Assembly (NCBI GenBank): GCA_025594325.1
Contig: JANHCV010000009.1
Location: 1,674,001-1,738,000 of the forward strand
Length of the DNA: 64,000 bases
Source: Blastocladiella emersonii ATCC 22665
Lineage: Eukaryota; Blastocladiomycota; Blastocladiomycetes; Blastocladiales; Blastocladiaceae
Direction: 5' to 3'
Shown here: positions 35,311 to 45,550 of the stretch, in pieces
How positions within the stretch are numbered: position 1 is the first letter of the stretch
Layout of the letters: the number at the start of each line of letters is the position of its first letter
Position numbers and translations under genes: made by a program
The notes under the pieces: generated by a model
The model's input: only the letters and a program-made list of their open reading frames with translations
What the model was told of the DNA's origin: nothing
Database searches by the model: none

Positions 35311-35984
35311 GAGCCGCGGCGGGACGGTGAGACGCGGTGTCAAGTATCAAATGCATGTATTGATTGCTATGGGTCGATCCGCGGGGCGAGGGCGAGCGAG
35401 AGTAGTCGCCGCGCAACGTGGTCGCGATGCCCGCCGTGGGCGACGCCATACCCGCCCACCAGGGACAGGTGGACAGCGTGGGGACGCGGCAGCAGCGACC
35501 ACTGCGGCGGCGGCCACCGTGCGTAGCGGGCAGTTACATGGGAACTACTTTGGGCGTGGGCGGACCAGCGTTGGCGTGCGCGCGCGCGGGAAAGATTGCG
35601 GCGCGGCGGCGAGGCGTCGAGGCAGCGACGCGTCGAGCACGTGATTGGCGCGTTTGCGCGTTCGGCGGCGTGCTGCAGAGCGGCGGCGAAGAGGGGGCGC
35701 CCCTCGCCCCGCCCGCCCGCCCACTTCATTCGCCCCTCCCCTCTCTCGATGACGAGGGCGGCGAGAGCGACGCCAGTCCCCTTCGTCGTCCACGTTCGCC
35801 GACCCCGCCACCACCTCGGCCACCACCACCTCCGCCACTGCAGCAGCGGCCTCGTCGTATGCTCCCTTCGCTGCTGTCTCCGCGTCCGAGTGACTGACGC
35901 TGACGCTCATGCCATCGCTCCCACCTCCCAGCCCATCGCTCCGCTGCTGCAGGTGTCGGTGCCGGTGCGACACCGACCAGCGGG
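35311..35984. other. intergenic, low-complexity GC-rich stretch
   Basis: It contains skewed pyrimidine/purine runs (for example CCGCCCGCCCGCCC near 35710-35725) and no confident exon. A possible exon on the plus strand near 35770-35890 (STFADPATTSATTTSATAAAASSYAPF) is too low in complexity to accept alone. Confidence 0.4.
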
Positions 35985-36371
35985 TCCGTGGTCGAGCCCC
36001 AAGTCGGCGCGGCACACGGGCTCACCTCGCCGGCCGCGGCCGTCGATGCTGCAGCTGCTGCTCAAGATCCAGCGGGCGTGGTCGACGGCGAGAGCGAGGC
36101 CAAGCTGCTCCAGTCGGCGGCGACCGAGGGTGGCGTCATCAAGGACGACGAGCGCACCGAGGACGAGGAGTCGGCGTGGACAGATGCCCAAGTCACGCAG
36201 GAGACGGACCCGACCGACAACGTCGAGAACGCGCCACCCGCGCCGCCCGCAACGCCCGCGACGCGGGCCAAGTCGGCGCGCGTGCGCAAGCCCAACGCCA
36301 AGCGCGCGGCGACGCTCACGGCGCTCGCCATCTCGGTGCCGCGCAAGACGAAGACCAAGGCCAAGAAGTAG
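35985..36371 (+). CDS. 3' exon of an uncharacterised small basic-tailed protein
   Basis: The frame ends at a TAG at 36369-36371 and reads backwards through TRAKSARVRKPNAKRAATLTALAISVPRKTKTKAKK as short motifs (basic tail), an acidic middle (KDDERTEDEESAWTD) and an Ala-rich start. There is no ATG in frame before a TGA near 35902, so at least one upstream exon is needed. One option is donor GTGACT at about 35890 joined to CAG at about 35980, which would continue an Ala/Ser/Thr-rich frame. The mix of acidic and Lys/Arg-rich segments suggests a small nuclear protein. No family is recognised. Confidence 0.4.
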   Translation, partial: SVVEPQVGAAHGLTSPAAAVDAAAAAQDPAGVVDGESEAKLLQSAATEGGVIKDDERTEDEESAWTDAQVTQETDPTDNVENAPPAPPATPATRAKSARVRKPNAKRAATLTALAISVPRKTKTKAKK

Positions 36372-37315
36372 GCCAAGGGCGCGCGCGCGCACGCGCTGTC
36401 GCACCGTGGGGTGGGGGCGGGCGGGCGGGCGGGCGGGCCGGCCGGCCGGCCGCCCAAGCGTGTTCCGATATGATGATATTGTATATATATATACCCGAAT
36501 GCTATACGGATGACGCCCCGACTGAGTCAGGATCTGAGCGCGACGTGGCCCGGATCCGGCGACGATACGGCCAGGATCTGACTGCGACGTGTGCCCGGAT
36601 CCGGCCACGATGCGAGCGGGATCGTGACACGATCGGTGCGCACTTCGCGGCAGCATCACGGCAGCCTCTGCCCCGGATCTGGGCGAGATCAGGGCAGGAT
36701 CACGACACGATCAGGGCCGGATCTGGGGTGGATACCGCCCCAACGCTGCCCCGACGCTGCCCCGACCCCGCCCGCGCCGCCCGCGCGGCGTCTGAGCCGG
36801 ATCCGGTCCGCATCAGGATAATATCACAGATCCGGCCCAGATGCTGCTTTCTGGCCGCGATCCGGCCGCGATCGGGCCCCGAACCGCTGCCGCAGGTTTT
36901 GCGATGCAAGTAGTAGCGGTCGAGGGCGCGCCGTTGTGCAGCACCGCGCGGGCTGTGGCCTCAAGTCCAATAAGCACGCAATATACTACTATTCCGCATC
37001 GGCTTGTGTATCATTTAAAGGGAAGGTGGAGCTGCTGTGGTGAGGAGAACAGCAGGGACTGGGCGGTTCGGCGGAGCAGAGGTCACCGCCTAGGGCGCGT
37101 GGGTCATGTCGGCTCTCCCTCGCCTCCCTCCGCCGACTCGATTAATCCCCGCCCCGAGTGCTGCTCGGACTGCATGCAACATGTAATTCATTGTGAATCA
37201 ACACCATGTAACCACCAGTGATGACGGCGGGACGCTGACGAGTGCTTCTGCTCCTCGGGTAGTGGCCGCCGCCTCGGAACCACCCGTCACCGCCTCTGCT
37301 CCAACCATCGCCACC
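36372..37315. other. intergenic with simple repeats and GATC island 4
   Basis: It contains a (CG)n/(GGGC)n/(GGCC)n run at about 36380-36450, a short (TA)n tract near 36482-36493, the GATC island listed separately, and the 5' flank of SYS1. No gene was seen. Confidence 0.5.
36528..36880. repeat. GATC-rich island 4 (GGATCTG/GGATCCGG type)
   Basis: I count 15 GATC tetramers in about 350 bp, in phrases such as CAGGATCTGAGCGCGACG, CCCGGATCCGGC, GGATCACGACACGATCAGGGC and CCGCGATCCGGCCGCGATCGGGCCC. Related to island 3 by vocabulary. No open frame or terminal structure was seen. Confidence 0.7.
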
Positions 37316-38263
37316 ATGTCGGGCGCATTTCGAACGTCCACCTTCGATCCGGCGCTGAACGTGGCCCAGCTCGTGTGCATGCAGTCGCTGTTCTACATCT
37401 CGGTGGCGGTGCTCGTCCTGTTTGGCGCCTTTGCGCGCGGGCAGGCCGTGACGCTCGACCTGATCCTCGCGTACGACGAGCTCGGCGCCGCGCGGCCAAC
37501 GGGCTGGGTCGTCGTCGTCGCCTACCTCCTGAACGCTGGTGCCATGTACGTGATGCGTGTGCCGCGCTCCGGCACGGGCCCGAATTGTCGCTGACGTTTC
37601 CGTTGGCGCCACGACTGTAGGAGTTTTGCTCTGGTCCCCATCGTGTCGCGCGCGCGCCTCGTGCTCGACTTTGCCTGCACGCTGCACGGGCTGCACCTGA
37701 TCGTGTCGTTCCTGTACAACGGGTGGCGGCTGCCGTCGGCGCTGTGGTGGGCGACCAACATCACGGCCGCCGCCATCACCGCCATTGGCGGCGAGAAGCT
37801 GTGCATGCGCCGCGAGCTCGAGCCCATCTCGGTCGGCGTCGGCCCGCGGAGCGGGACCGCGGCCGCGCGGCGAAAGTCGTCGACGGCGGGCAAGGCGCGC
37901 AACAAGGGTAAGGTCGGTGGGCCCAAGCCCAAGACGTCGCCCGCCGGCTCGATCGCATCCATCCTCGGCGGCAGCGCGTCGAACGTGAACGGCGGCGCCG
38001 GGAGCAGCAGCAGCAGCGGGGCCGCCAACGGGAAGTCGTCGGGCCGCGGTGCGTCAGGCGGCGACGCGTGGCCACTACAGCAGCTGTGGCGATCAGAGGC
38101 CGGATCCGCGGGAGGATCAGGCCTGAGCGGCGCGTCAGCAAGCGGGAGCGGCGGCAATGGCGGTGGCGGGGGCAAGGTCGAGCCTCCCATCTCGCCAAGC
38201 GCGGGATCGCCCATGGACGCGGCAACCTCCTCATCGTTCCTCTTGCCGTCAGGGCAGTCGTGA
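37316..38263 (+). CDS. SYS1: SYS1-family Golgi membrane protein with long C-terminal extension, 2 exons
   Basis: Exons are 37316-37545 and 37621-38263 (873 nt, 290 residues). The 75-bp intron uses GTACGT and GTAG. The start MSGAFRTSTFDPALNVAQL corresponds to the family signature (F-x-x-x-x-x-DP...Q), and four membrane helices follow, with LDFACTLHGLHLIVSFLY and PSALWWATNITAAAITAIGGEKLCMRRELEPI-like C-terminal core (quoted in part) matching the conserved H-x-x-H and GE-LCM-R-EL positions. SYS1 recruits the GTPase ARFRP1/Arl3 to the trans-Golgi. The usual protein is about 150 residues; this one adds about 130 residues of Ser/Gly-rich cytosolic tail. The ATG at 37316 has context GCCACCATGT. Confidence 0.9.
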
Positions 38264-38289
38264 TGGTGGCCAAGAATACAAACTCGTAC

Positions 38290-38318
38290 GATAGTCGATA
38301 GTCGATAGTCGATAGTCA
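38290..38318. repeat. GATAGTC tandem repeat
   Basis: Four consecutive 7-bp units (GATAGTC) lie just after the SYS1 stop codon, in the short gap before the next plus-strand gene. Confidence 0.8.
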
Positions 38319-38516
38319 CGGCGAGACTTGCAGCGGGAGACTGAACCCGCGCGACCATCGCTGGGAGACACTTGCATCCGCGCCTCGGGCGACGGCGCGG
38401 CCCGTCGTTATTCCGCGGCGCGCGCTCCTCCGCCCTCCGCCCACGCTATGGAAACTCATGAAGCTCAGCGACCAACGATTTGATGCAACGAACCGATCGC
38501 TGCGCCCACCGTCACC

Positions 38517-40604
38517 ATGACCGGCTCCGCCTCGCCAACGCCAACGCCAACGCCGACTTCGGCCTCGACGGACCTCACGGGCCCGCCGAACATGCTCTCG
38601 GACGGGATCCTCATGGCCGCGTTCGGGACCATGGCCATCACGCTGAGCAGCACGATCGGGACCCTCGTGGTGCTGGTGCCGCGCGCGCTGGCCACGCAGC
38701 ACATCCGGCCCATTCTCTTGATCATCATGGCCGTGATGCTGCTGCTCTGCGTCGTCAACAACCTGAGCATCCTCACGGCCATCCAGAGCGGTTCCGTGTC
38801 GATATTTCGGTACTACCTGGTCCACACGGCGACCTTTGTGCCGAGCGGGGCGCTGTACACGGTCGCCGTCTGCCACCGGACCGTCCTGCTAATCACGTCG
38901 CGCCCGCTGCGGCGGCGTCTCACTCACGCGCTGCACGTCGTGTGTTTCGTGCTCTACTTCGTCGACGTGGTCGCCATGTGGCTCGAGATCGCCAGTGTGC
39001 AGAGCTCCGGTTCGCTTGAGCGGTGGCTGCTGCACTACACGTTTCCCACGTACGGCCTCGTCGCCACGGCGCTGCTCCCGCTCATGACGGTCGGCTCGCT
39101 CGCGTGGTCGCTCAACCACGCGTTCCGCGGTGGCGGCGTCCCGCTTGCCGTCGCGCAGCAGCACTCGTCGGGGCCTAAGCCCGCCCTGGCCTCGACTGAC
39201 CACCACCGCCGCCAACACCAGTGGCCGCCGCAGCGCCCTGCTCAAGGCGACGCCAAGAAGGAGCAGGAGCGGCCGAATCGGTCCTCTGCTCTGTCTCTGA
39301 GAGGGGCGCCGGGAGCTGCTCCCGCGCCGGTACCCCCAAAACCGGTCGCCGCTGCCGCACCGGTGCCCTCAGAACCAGCCGCACTGGTCGAGTTGTTGCT
39401 CCCGGCAGGCGCCACGTCGTCCTCGGCGAGCACCAAGGCGCAGAGCCACCGCGACGCGGCACCCCCACCGACGGCCGCGTCGACGCTGCTCGAGCACCAC
39501 GATACGGGTCTCGCGCCAGCACCAACCCCGATAGGGACCATTGCGCGGACATCGGTGCTCGGCTCGGCGCAGACCATGAGCGTGGCTCCTGCAACGCCCG
39601 CACCGAGTTCTCCAAGCAAGGACACGAGCAAACCGAGCTCCCCAAGCAGGGACACGAGCAGGGGCGCGACCACACGGTCCACGTCGGCGCTCCCGCGCAG
39701 TCCCTCGGCAAAGGAGAAGGCGGCGCGGTCGACGCCGGCGCTCCCGCGGGTGACGATCCCGCTCGCGGCGGCGGGCCACTCGACGGGCCGACTACCGAGC
39801 GGCAGCAAGAGCCATTCAACGCGCAAGCTGCACGCGTCCATGTCGCGGCTGGTGATTGCGAGCGCCGGTGCGCTCCCGCGGGCCGTGTCGTCGCGGCTGC
39901 ACTCGCCCACGTCGCCTCCCCCGCCGCCGCTGCGGCCCGCGCAGCGGTCGCTGTCGCGAGCGTACTGGCGGCTGACGCTGGCCGAGATCGTGGTGTGGGG
40001 CGTGTTCCTGCTGCTGTTCCTGATCCCAACGCCGGCGGCGACGGCGTGGCTCAAGGCGAGCATCAACACGGTGATGCCGGCGCTCGGGATCGTGATCGAG
40101 GCGTCGCTCGAGTGGGTGTACCGGCACGAGCACTCAAAGCTAGTGGGTGCCAAGAAGCCCAAGCGCGCCACCACCACCGAGACGGACGCGCGGCAGGCGG
40201 CGACGTCGACCATGTCCTCGTCCGAGTACCAGACATCGGCCGAGGACGAGCCGCCGTCCAGCGCCGCGAGCTCAAGCGCGGGCGGCGGCGGCGATGGCGA
40301 CTCGGATGGCGAGGCGAGCTCGGCCATGACGTCCTCGTCGCGGCACCGGTCGCAGCAGCACCGGCGCAAGAGCTCGGCGCGGCCGCCGCCGCCATCGGGG
40401 CTCAAGCGGCAGCGGCGGTCGTGGTGGGACGCGATGATCGGGTGGACGACGTCGACGGGAGGCGGCGACGACCCGGCGGCCATGACCGCGAGCGCAACGG
40501 CGCGGCAGGCCGCCGGGGGCTCCGGGCCCGCGCTGCAGACCTTTGCGCCGTCGGGGTCCACACCACGGCCCGCGGGCGGGGCGGGCGGCGTGAGCAAACC
40601 GTGA
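38517..40604 (+). CDS. seven-helix receptor-like membrane protein with very long third intracellular loop
   Basis: A single exon of 695 residues starts MTGSASPTPTPTPTSAST (context GTCACCATGA). Five hydrophobic helices occupy about residues 25-210, followed by roughly 270 residues of Pro/Ser/Thr-rich loop, then two helices (AEIVVWGVFLLLFLIP and INTVMPALGIVIEASLEW) and a Ser/Gly-rich tail. This 5+2 layout is that of a GPCR. The helix 3 end reads VAVCHRTVLLI, where class A receptors have D/E-R-Y, and there is no NPxxY. It is therefore an orphan GPCR-like protein rather than a clear class member. It resembles the GPCR at 13430-15139 only in overall plan. Confidence 0.7.
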   Translation: MTGSASPTPTPTPTSASTDLTGPPNMLSDGILMAAFGTMAITLSSTIGTLVVLVPRALATQHIRPILLIIMAVMLLLCVVNNLSILTAIQSGSVSIFRYYLVHTATFVPSGALYTVAVCHRTVLLITSRPLRRRLTHALHVVCFVLYFVDVVAMWLEIASVQSSGSLERWLLHYTFPTYGLVATALLPLMTVGSLAWSLNHAFRGGGVPLAVAQQHSSGPKPALASTDHHRRQHQWPPQRPAQGDAKKEQERPNRSSALSLRGAPGAAPAPVPPKPVAAAAPVPSEPAALVELLLPAGATSSSASTKAQSHRDAAPPPTAASTLLEHHDTGLAPAPTPIGTIARTSVLGSAQTMSVAPATPAPSSPSKDTSKPSSPSRDTSRGATTRSTSALPRSPSAKEKAARSTPALPRVTIPLAAAGHSTGRLPSGSKSHSTRKLHASMSRLVIASAGALPRAVSSRLHSPTSPPPPPLRPAQRSLSRAYWRLTLAEIVVWGVFLLLFLIPTPAATAWLKASINTVMPALGIVIEASLEWVYRHEHSKLVGAKKPKRATTTETDARQAATSTMSSSEYQTSAEDEPPSSAASSSAGGGGDGDSDGEASSAMTSSSRHRSQQHRRKSSARPPPPSGLKRQRRSWWDAMIGWTTSTGGGDDPAAMTASATARQAAGGSGPALQTFAPSGSTPRPAGGAGGVSKP

Positions 40605-40846
40605 TGTATCGCGATGGGCGGGAGTGATGGGAAATGAATGGATGGGGGGTTTTGCTGAGCGCACGCGCCGAGGCCCCGGAAACGTCCGACACGCCCCGAC
40701 GACATGAAGCGAGAAGAGGCGCGGCGCGGTCGCGTGGGCCCGGCCCGGCGGACCGGCTCGCGCGCTCGGGCGCTGCCGACCCCGCGCGCCCCCAACACGC
40801 TTCCTCCCCCGTTGCCGGTTGCCCCGCTCGTGCGAGCCGCGAGCAC

Positions 40847-40852
40847 TATAAA
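40847..40852 (+). promoter_or_regulatory. TATA box (TATAAA) of the HIBADH gene
   Basis: TATAAA stands in a GC-rich context (GAGCACTATAAAGAGG), 159 bp before the ATG. Subtracting the likely 74-bp 5'-UTR intron leaves about 85 bp to the start codon on the spliced message, with transcription probably starting near 40880. Confidence 0.6.
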
Positions 40853-40911
40853 GAGGGCCGTCTGCCCGCACCTGGGCGTCCGCTCCCTCCCTCCTCTCGC
40901 TAGACCTCGAG

Positions 40912-40985
40912 GTAAGAAGATGCACCAACATCATGCAATGCAATGCAACGCAAACCGACTAACCGTCCCTGTCCCCGTCGCGTAG
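40912..40985 (+). other. probable 5'-UTR intron of the HIBADH gene
   Basis: The boundaries are CTCGAG|GTAAGA and GTCGCGTAG|TTGATC, with a possible branch region GACTAACCG at about 40957. The donor is close to the eukaryotic consensus. It precedes the ATG at 41006. Confidence 0.6.
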
Positions 40986-41005
40986 TTGATCCCACACCCA
41001 CCACC

Positions 41006-42066
41006 ATGTCGTCGGCCCACCTCCTCCGCCGTACCATGGCGACCGCTGCCGCCGCCGGCGCCAAGCAGGTGCGCCTCGCTCCTCCCGCAACCGTCCCCTG
41101 GACGCGCACGCTAACCCTCCCCGGTCCGCGTAGCCCGTGATCGGCTTCATCGGCCTCGGCCAGATGGGCGCCCCCATGTCGGGCCACCTCTTCGCCAAGA
41201 CCGAGGGGGCGCGCGCCAAGTTCATCGTGCACGACGTGGTCTCGTCGTCTGTCGACGCCTTCAAGGCCGCCCACCCGGGCGCCGTCTCGGCCCCCACCCC
41301 CGCCGACGTGGCCGCCGAGGCCGACGTCATCTTCACCATGGTCCCGACTTCGGCCCACGTCCAGGAGGTCTACCTCGGCGCCCGCGGCATCGTGCAGACG
41401 GTCAAGCGCGGCTCGCTCCTCGTCGACTCGTCCACCATTGCCCCCGCCATGTCGCAGCACGTCGCCAAGTCGCTCATCGAGCCCAAGGGCGTCGAGGTCA
41501 TTGACGCCCCCGTCTCGGGCGGCATCCTCGGCGCGCACAACGCCACCCTCACCTTCATGGTCGGCGGGCCCAAGCCCTCGCTCGACCGCGTCACCCCGTT
41601 CCTCAACCACATGGGCAAGAACATCTTCCACTGCGGCACCGACGTCGGCACCGGCCAGGTTGCCAAGATCTGCAACAACATGATCCTCGGCACCACCATG
41701 GTCGCCGTCTCCGAGGGCCTCAACCTCGGCGTCAAGCTCGGCATGGACCCCAAGCTGCTCTCGCAGATCGTCAACGTCAGCACCGGCCGCTGCTGGTCCT
41801 CGGACACCTACAACCCCGTCCCCGGCGTCATGGACGGCGTCCCCAGCGCCCGCAACTACGACGGCGGCTTCGGCATCACCCTGCTCCAGAAGGACATGGG
41901 CCTCGCCCTCGCCGCCGCCGAGTCCGTCAAGGCCCCCGTCCCGCTCGCCGCCTCGGCCGACCAGCTCTACAAGACCATCATGGCCACCCCGGGCCTCGAG
42001 AAGAAGGACTTTTCCGTCGTCTACGAGTGGCTCGCCGGCCTCTTCATGCGCCACATGCGCAAGTAA
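41006..42066 (+). CDS. HIBADH: 3-hydroxyisobutyrate dehydrogenase, mitochondrial, 2 exons
   Basis: Exons are 41006-41068 and 41134-42066 (996 nt, 331 residues). The first 21 residues (MSSAHLLRRTMATAAAAGAKQ) are basic/hydroxylated without acids, a mitochondrial presequence. The NAD-binding motif GLGQMG is at residues 28-33, the family signature DAPVSGG is seen, and the catalytic Lys lies in GQVAKICNN. The enzyme oxidises 3-hydroxyisobutyrate to methylmalonate semialdehyde in valine breakdown. Length fits the family (about 300-335). The intron is 65 bp. A TATA box and a likely 5'-UTR intron precede it. Confidence 0.95.
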
Positions 42067-42453
42067 CCGCTCTCGTTAGCCCCGCTGCCCGTTGCCGGCA
42101 GCATCAAGTTTTGTGTTGTGAAAGAGCTGTCGATTGTAATACCACCTATTTCGCGCGAAGGCTCGTCTTACCCTCAAGTGCAGCGCTCGACCAAGACGCG
42201 TCGCGCCACCACGTGCGTGTTGGTCGTCGCCCGCAAGCCGCAATGCGGCTTGAACCGTACCGAAAGGTCGCATCAGGTCGGATATGTCATGTTCGACCTC
42301 CAGTGGAGGATTCTATCCGTCATGGTCGAGCTATGAGCCGACCTTGCTTGGGAGCCGACTGAAGGGACAGGGCAGGTGCGCGAGGATGAAAACTATATTG
42401 CGAGTTGGTACAGTCCTCGGACACCCAGGTCCTGGGCACAGGAGCTCGACGAC
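42067..42453. other. convergent intergenic region
   Basis: It lies between the HIBADH and aspartyl-tRNA synthetase stop codons. It is less GC-rich than the genes, and no feature was recognised apart from presumed 3' UTRs. Confidence 0.5.
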
Positions 42454-44507
42454 TTAGGGCTCGAGGCGAGTGGGGTCGCGGGGGAACAGCGACGTGCGGC
42501 GGATGTTGAACAGGTTGAGGTAGAGCATGACAACGCGCTCGAGGCCGAGACCGCCACCAGCGTGCGGGGGCACGCCGTACTTGAAGGCATCAATGTAGCC
42601 CTGGATGGTCGAGGGCTCGACGCCGTGCTCGCGGGCGCGCTCCTCGAGCAGCTCGGGGTCGTGCACACGCTGGGCGCCCGACAGGATCTCCTCGCCGCGC
42701 ATGAAGAAGTCGTACGAGTTCGAGTACATCTATGAGGGAGGGTCAGGGTCAGGGTGTCAGTAACTACGTCATGACTAGTGAGGCTAAACCCACGCAGACG
42801 CACCTTTTCCTCGGGGTTCGGCATCGTGTAGAAGGGGCGGACGACGAGCGGGAACTTGTCGAGCATGAAGAAGTCGGTGCCGTACTTCTCCTTGACGAGC
42901 TTGCCGAGGCGGCGCTCCTTCTCCGTGTTGAGGTCCTCGTCGTCGGCAATCTCGACGCCGTCGGCGCGGAGCATGGCAACGGCCTCGGGGTACGTGAGGC
43001 GCAGCGACTTCTTGAGGAACTGGAAGGGCTCGAACGGGTACTGGCGGTTGATGATCTCGAGCTCGCGCGCGTAGCGGGACTCGAGGCCCTCGAACATGTG
43101 GACAAAGAGCTCGTCGAAGAGGTCGAGCACCTCGTGGTAGTGCTCGTTGAAGGCCATCTCGAGATCGAGGCCGGTGAACTCGGTCATGTGGCGGTGCGTG
43201 TTGGCGTTCTCGGCGCGGAACACGGGGCCGATCTCGAAGACGCGGTCAAAGTCGGCGCAGATCATCATCTGCTTGTAGAACTGCGGCGACTGGGCGAGGT
43301 AGGCCTTGGACTTGAAGTAGCTGACCTCGAAGACGCTCGCGCCGCCCTCGGACGCGGCGCCGAGCAGCTTGGGCGAGTGGATCTCGTTGAAGCCGCGCGC
43401 GTACAGGAACTCGCGGAACAGCTGGCACACGCCCGACTGGATGCGGAAGATGGCCTGGTTGGTCTGGGTGCGCAGGTCGATGACGCGGTTGTTGAGGCGC
43501 GTGTCGAGGTTCACGCGCACGTACTTGGCGTCGGTGTCCTCGAAATCGGTCTCGGGGCGCGACGCGTCCTCGAGGCTGAAGGGCAGGCGCTCGGCCGACG
43601 TCGACTCGACAAAGACCGAGTGGACGCGGAGCTCGGCGTCCTGCACGGTGCACGACTTGACGGGCTCGGGCGACTTGACGATGGTCGCCTCGATGAGGAC
43701 GAGGGACTCGGAGTTGATGCTACAGGTGCGGTCGGGGCAAGAGGTTAGATGACTCTTCGGAAGCACAGCGTAGGCGAGGGTGCTACGGACCCAGTGGCAA
43801 ACTTGACCATGTGCTTGCTGATGACCGTGTCGACGGTCAGGACAGCCTGGATGGTGTCGAAGCGCTGGCGCAGCTGGAAGAAGCAGAGCTTGTTGCCCTG
43901 GGCGCGCGACGTGTGGACACGGGCGCGGAGCTTGATGCGCTCGCCCTCGCGGTCCGGGGTGATGTCCGAGATGGACTCGCGGGTCTCGCCGGTGCGCTGG
44001 GTCGACTGGTTCACGGGCAGGACGCCGTAGAGGTGGGTGGCGTAGTCCTGGGCGCAAAGAGACCAGTGTAAGTGACGATGCGCGATATTGGGGGAGAGCG
44101 AGATCACAGCGTACCACATCAGCGGCCTCGCGCGCAGCCTTCTCGGCAGCCTAGAAGAGCGGTGTCGGGAGCGAGTCAGTTGACTGCGCTTCGACTTCGA
44201 GCGGCGGAGAGCCGCAGATCCCCAAACCCAGCGAGCCGAGGCAGACGCACCAGACGCGCGGCCGTCTCGGCCTTGCGGCGCTCCTTCTCCTGCTCCTTGC
44301 GGAGCTTGGCGAGGGCCTTCTTCGAGAGGGGCTTGCCGTTCTCGCTACACGCGAAGAGCAACAGACGCTTCAGTGGTCATCGCGGCGTGGAGGAGCGGTG
44401 CCGAGCGCCGGGCGCCAACTAGGCTCCACGCGATCGCCCAACGCAACGTACTCGAGGACGACCTCCTCCATCTTCTCGGTGACGTTCTGCACGGCGGAGT
44501 CGGACAT
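42454..44507 (-). CDS. DPS1: aspartyl-tRNA synthetase, cytosolic, 6 exons
   Basis: Exons are 44507-44452, 44344-44251, 44150-44115, 44047-43791, 43719-42804 and 42729-42454 (1,635 nt, 544 residues). Order: a Lys-rich N-terminal helix ([17 protein letters not shown]), an OB-fold anticodon-binding domain, then the class II catalytic core with motif 2 ([15 protein letters not shown]) and motif 3 (GGGLGLERV). Ends near [11 protein letters not shown], the usual C-terminus of the eukaryotic cytosolic enzyme. It charges tRNA-Asp. Third exon is only 36 nt. Introns of 71-107 bp carry CTGAC-type branch sites (for example CAACTGACTCGC). Confidence 0.95.
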
Positions 44508-44728
44508 GTTGCGTCGAGTGCACCTAGTGCGGTTCGGGATTCAGCGCTTCCGCGGGGAGAGTGAGATGGCGGGCGGAGCGGGGGCGGTCGCGAGGGCGGA
44601 GCGGGGTCGCGCTGTTTGGAGCCTTCGCTTGATCGGCGCTCCGCCACGTGCGGCGTGACTGTCTCCTCGCGCTTCTCTGCTCTCCCGCTCATCAACGCGC
44701 TGCTTATCGCTGTGTTAACGTTTATAGA

Positions 44729-45550
44729 TCAGACATGCGCGAGGCTGGACCAAAGCTCGCTGGTCTCCTTGAGCCGGTCCGCTTGGAGGCGCGCCTCCGA
44801 GGCGGGCTGCCGAGATGTATGCGCCGCCGCCGCCGCCGACAGGTTGGCATGGGTGGTACTCGCTTCCAGATCTCGGAGGATGGCCTGGGTCGCGTCGAGC
44901 GAGGCGCGGATCCGCGAGGCGGTCAGGCGCCCATCGAACACCAGCTTCTGCTGCATGAGGAGGAGCGTCTCGAGCGCCTGATGCGTCCGGTAGTCGCCAA
45001 CGAGCCGCATCGCCTCGAGGAGACAGTGCTGCACCTGCTCCATTGCTGCACCGGCCGCTCCCGTCGACGGTTGCGAGGAAAGCGCATCCAGGAGCGAGAT
45101 GTAGTGCTTTGCGGCGCGGTAGACGAGCGTCTTGATTGCTCCTCGGCGGTCGGGTCGGGCGCCCTCCGAGCTGGGCGCAGAAGCGAGCGATGGAGAAGCG
45201 TCGTCGTCGGACTCGGTCGAGAAGGCCTCGCCGAACATGGTGTAGGCGCCCTGGATCGGCGGCGGCGGGTCGAGGTTGAACGACGACGGCACGGGCACCG
45301 AGGCAGCGCCGCTCGCGTCCAGCGCGGCGAGGTCGTGCCCGTCTGCCTCGAGCCGCTTGCGCTCGGCGTGCAGCTGCAAACTGTCGTCCGTGTAGCGCTC
45401 AAACCACGGCGGCGGAAGCGGGAACAGACTCCCTGCGACCGCGGCACCGCGAGCTGCTGCTGCGCCGGTGTCGCCTGCACCACCGCGGGAGGATGCTGCG
45501 GCTCCCGCTCCAGCCCCAGGCGCAGGCGAATCCAACGTCATGGAGGCCAT
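44729..45550 (-). CDS. MED7: Mediator complex subunit 7
   Basis: A single exon of 273 residues. The family signature at the start of the conserved region is clear: LFPLPPPWFERYTDDSL followed by LDPPPPIQGAYTMFGEAF (FP-PP-xx--YT ... PP-P----Y-MFG). A helical half contains GDYRTHQALETLLLMQQ, matching the EYRPHQARETL motif. Then a coiled-coil region to the C-terminus. MED7 forms the hinge with MED21 in the Mediator middle module that bridges activators and RNA polymerase II. The N-terminal 40 residues are Ala/Gly-rich. Two low-complexity inserts make it slightly longer than the yeast and human proteins. Confidence 0.85.
   Translation of the reverse strand: MASMTLDSPAPGAGAGAAASSRGGAGDTGAAAARGAAVAGSLFPLPPPWFERYTDDSLQLHAERKRLEADGHDLAALDASGAASVPVPSSFNLDPPPPIQGAYTMFGEAFSTESDDDASPSLASAPSSEGARPDRRGAIKTLVYRAAKHYISLLDALSSQPSTGAAGAAMEQVQHCLLEAMRLVGDYRTHQALETLLLMQQKLVFDGRLTASRIRASLDATQAILRDLEASTTHANLSAAAAAHTSRQPASEARLQADRLKETSELWSSLAHV

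Noticed and set aside
39242-40846. 534-codon minus-strand open frame
   Set aside because: Antisense to the receptor-like gene at 38517-40604, with no recognisable domain and low-complexity composition.
40900-42054. 384-codon minus-strand open frame
   Set aside because: Antisense to HIBADH; Gly/Asp/Val-rich shadow frame.
42732-43748. 338-codon plus-strand open frame
   Set aside because: Antisense to the aspartyl-tRNA synthetase; Leu/Glu/Val-rich shadow.
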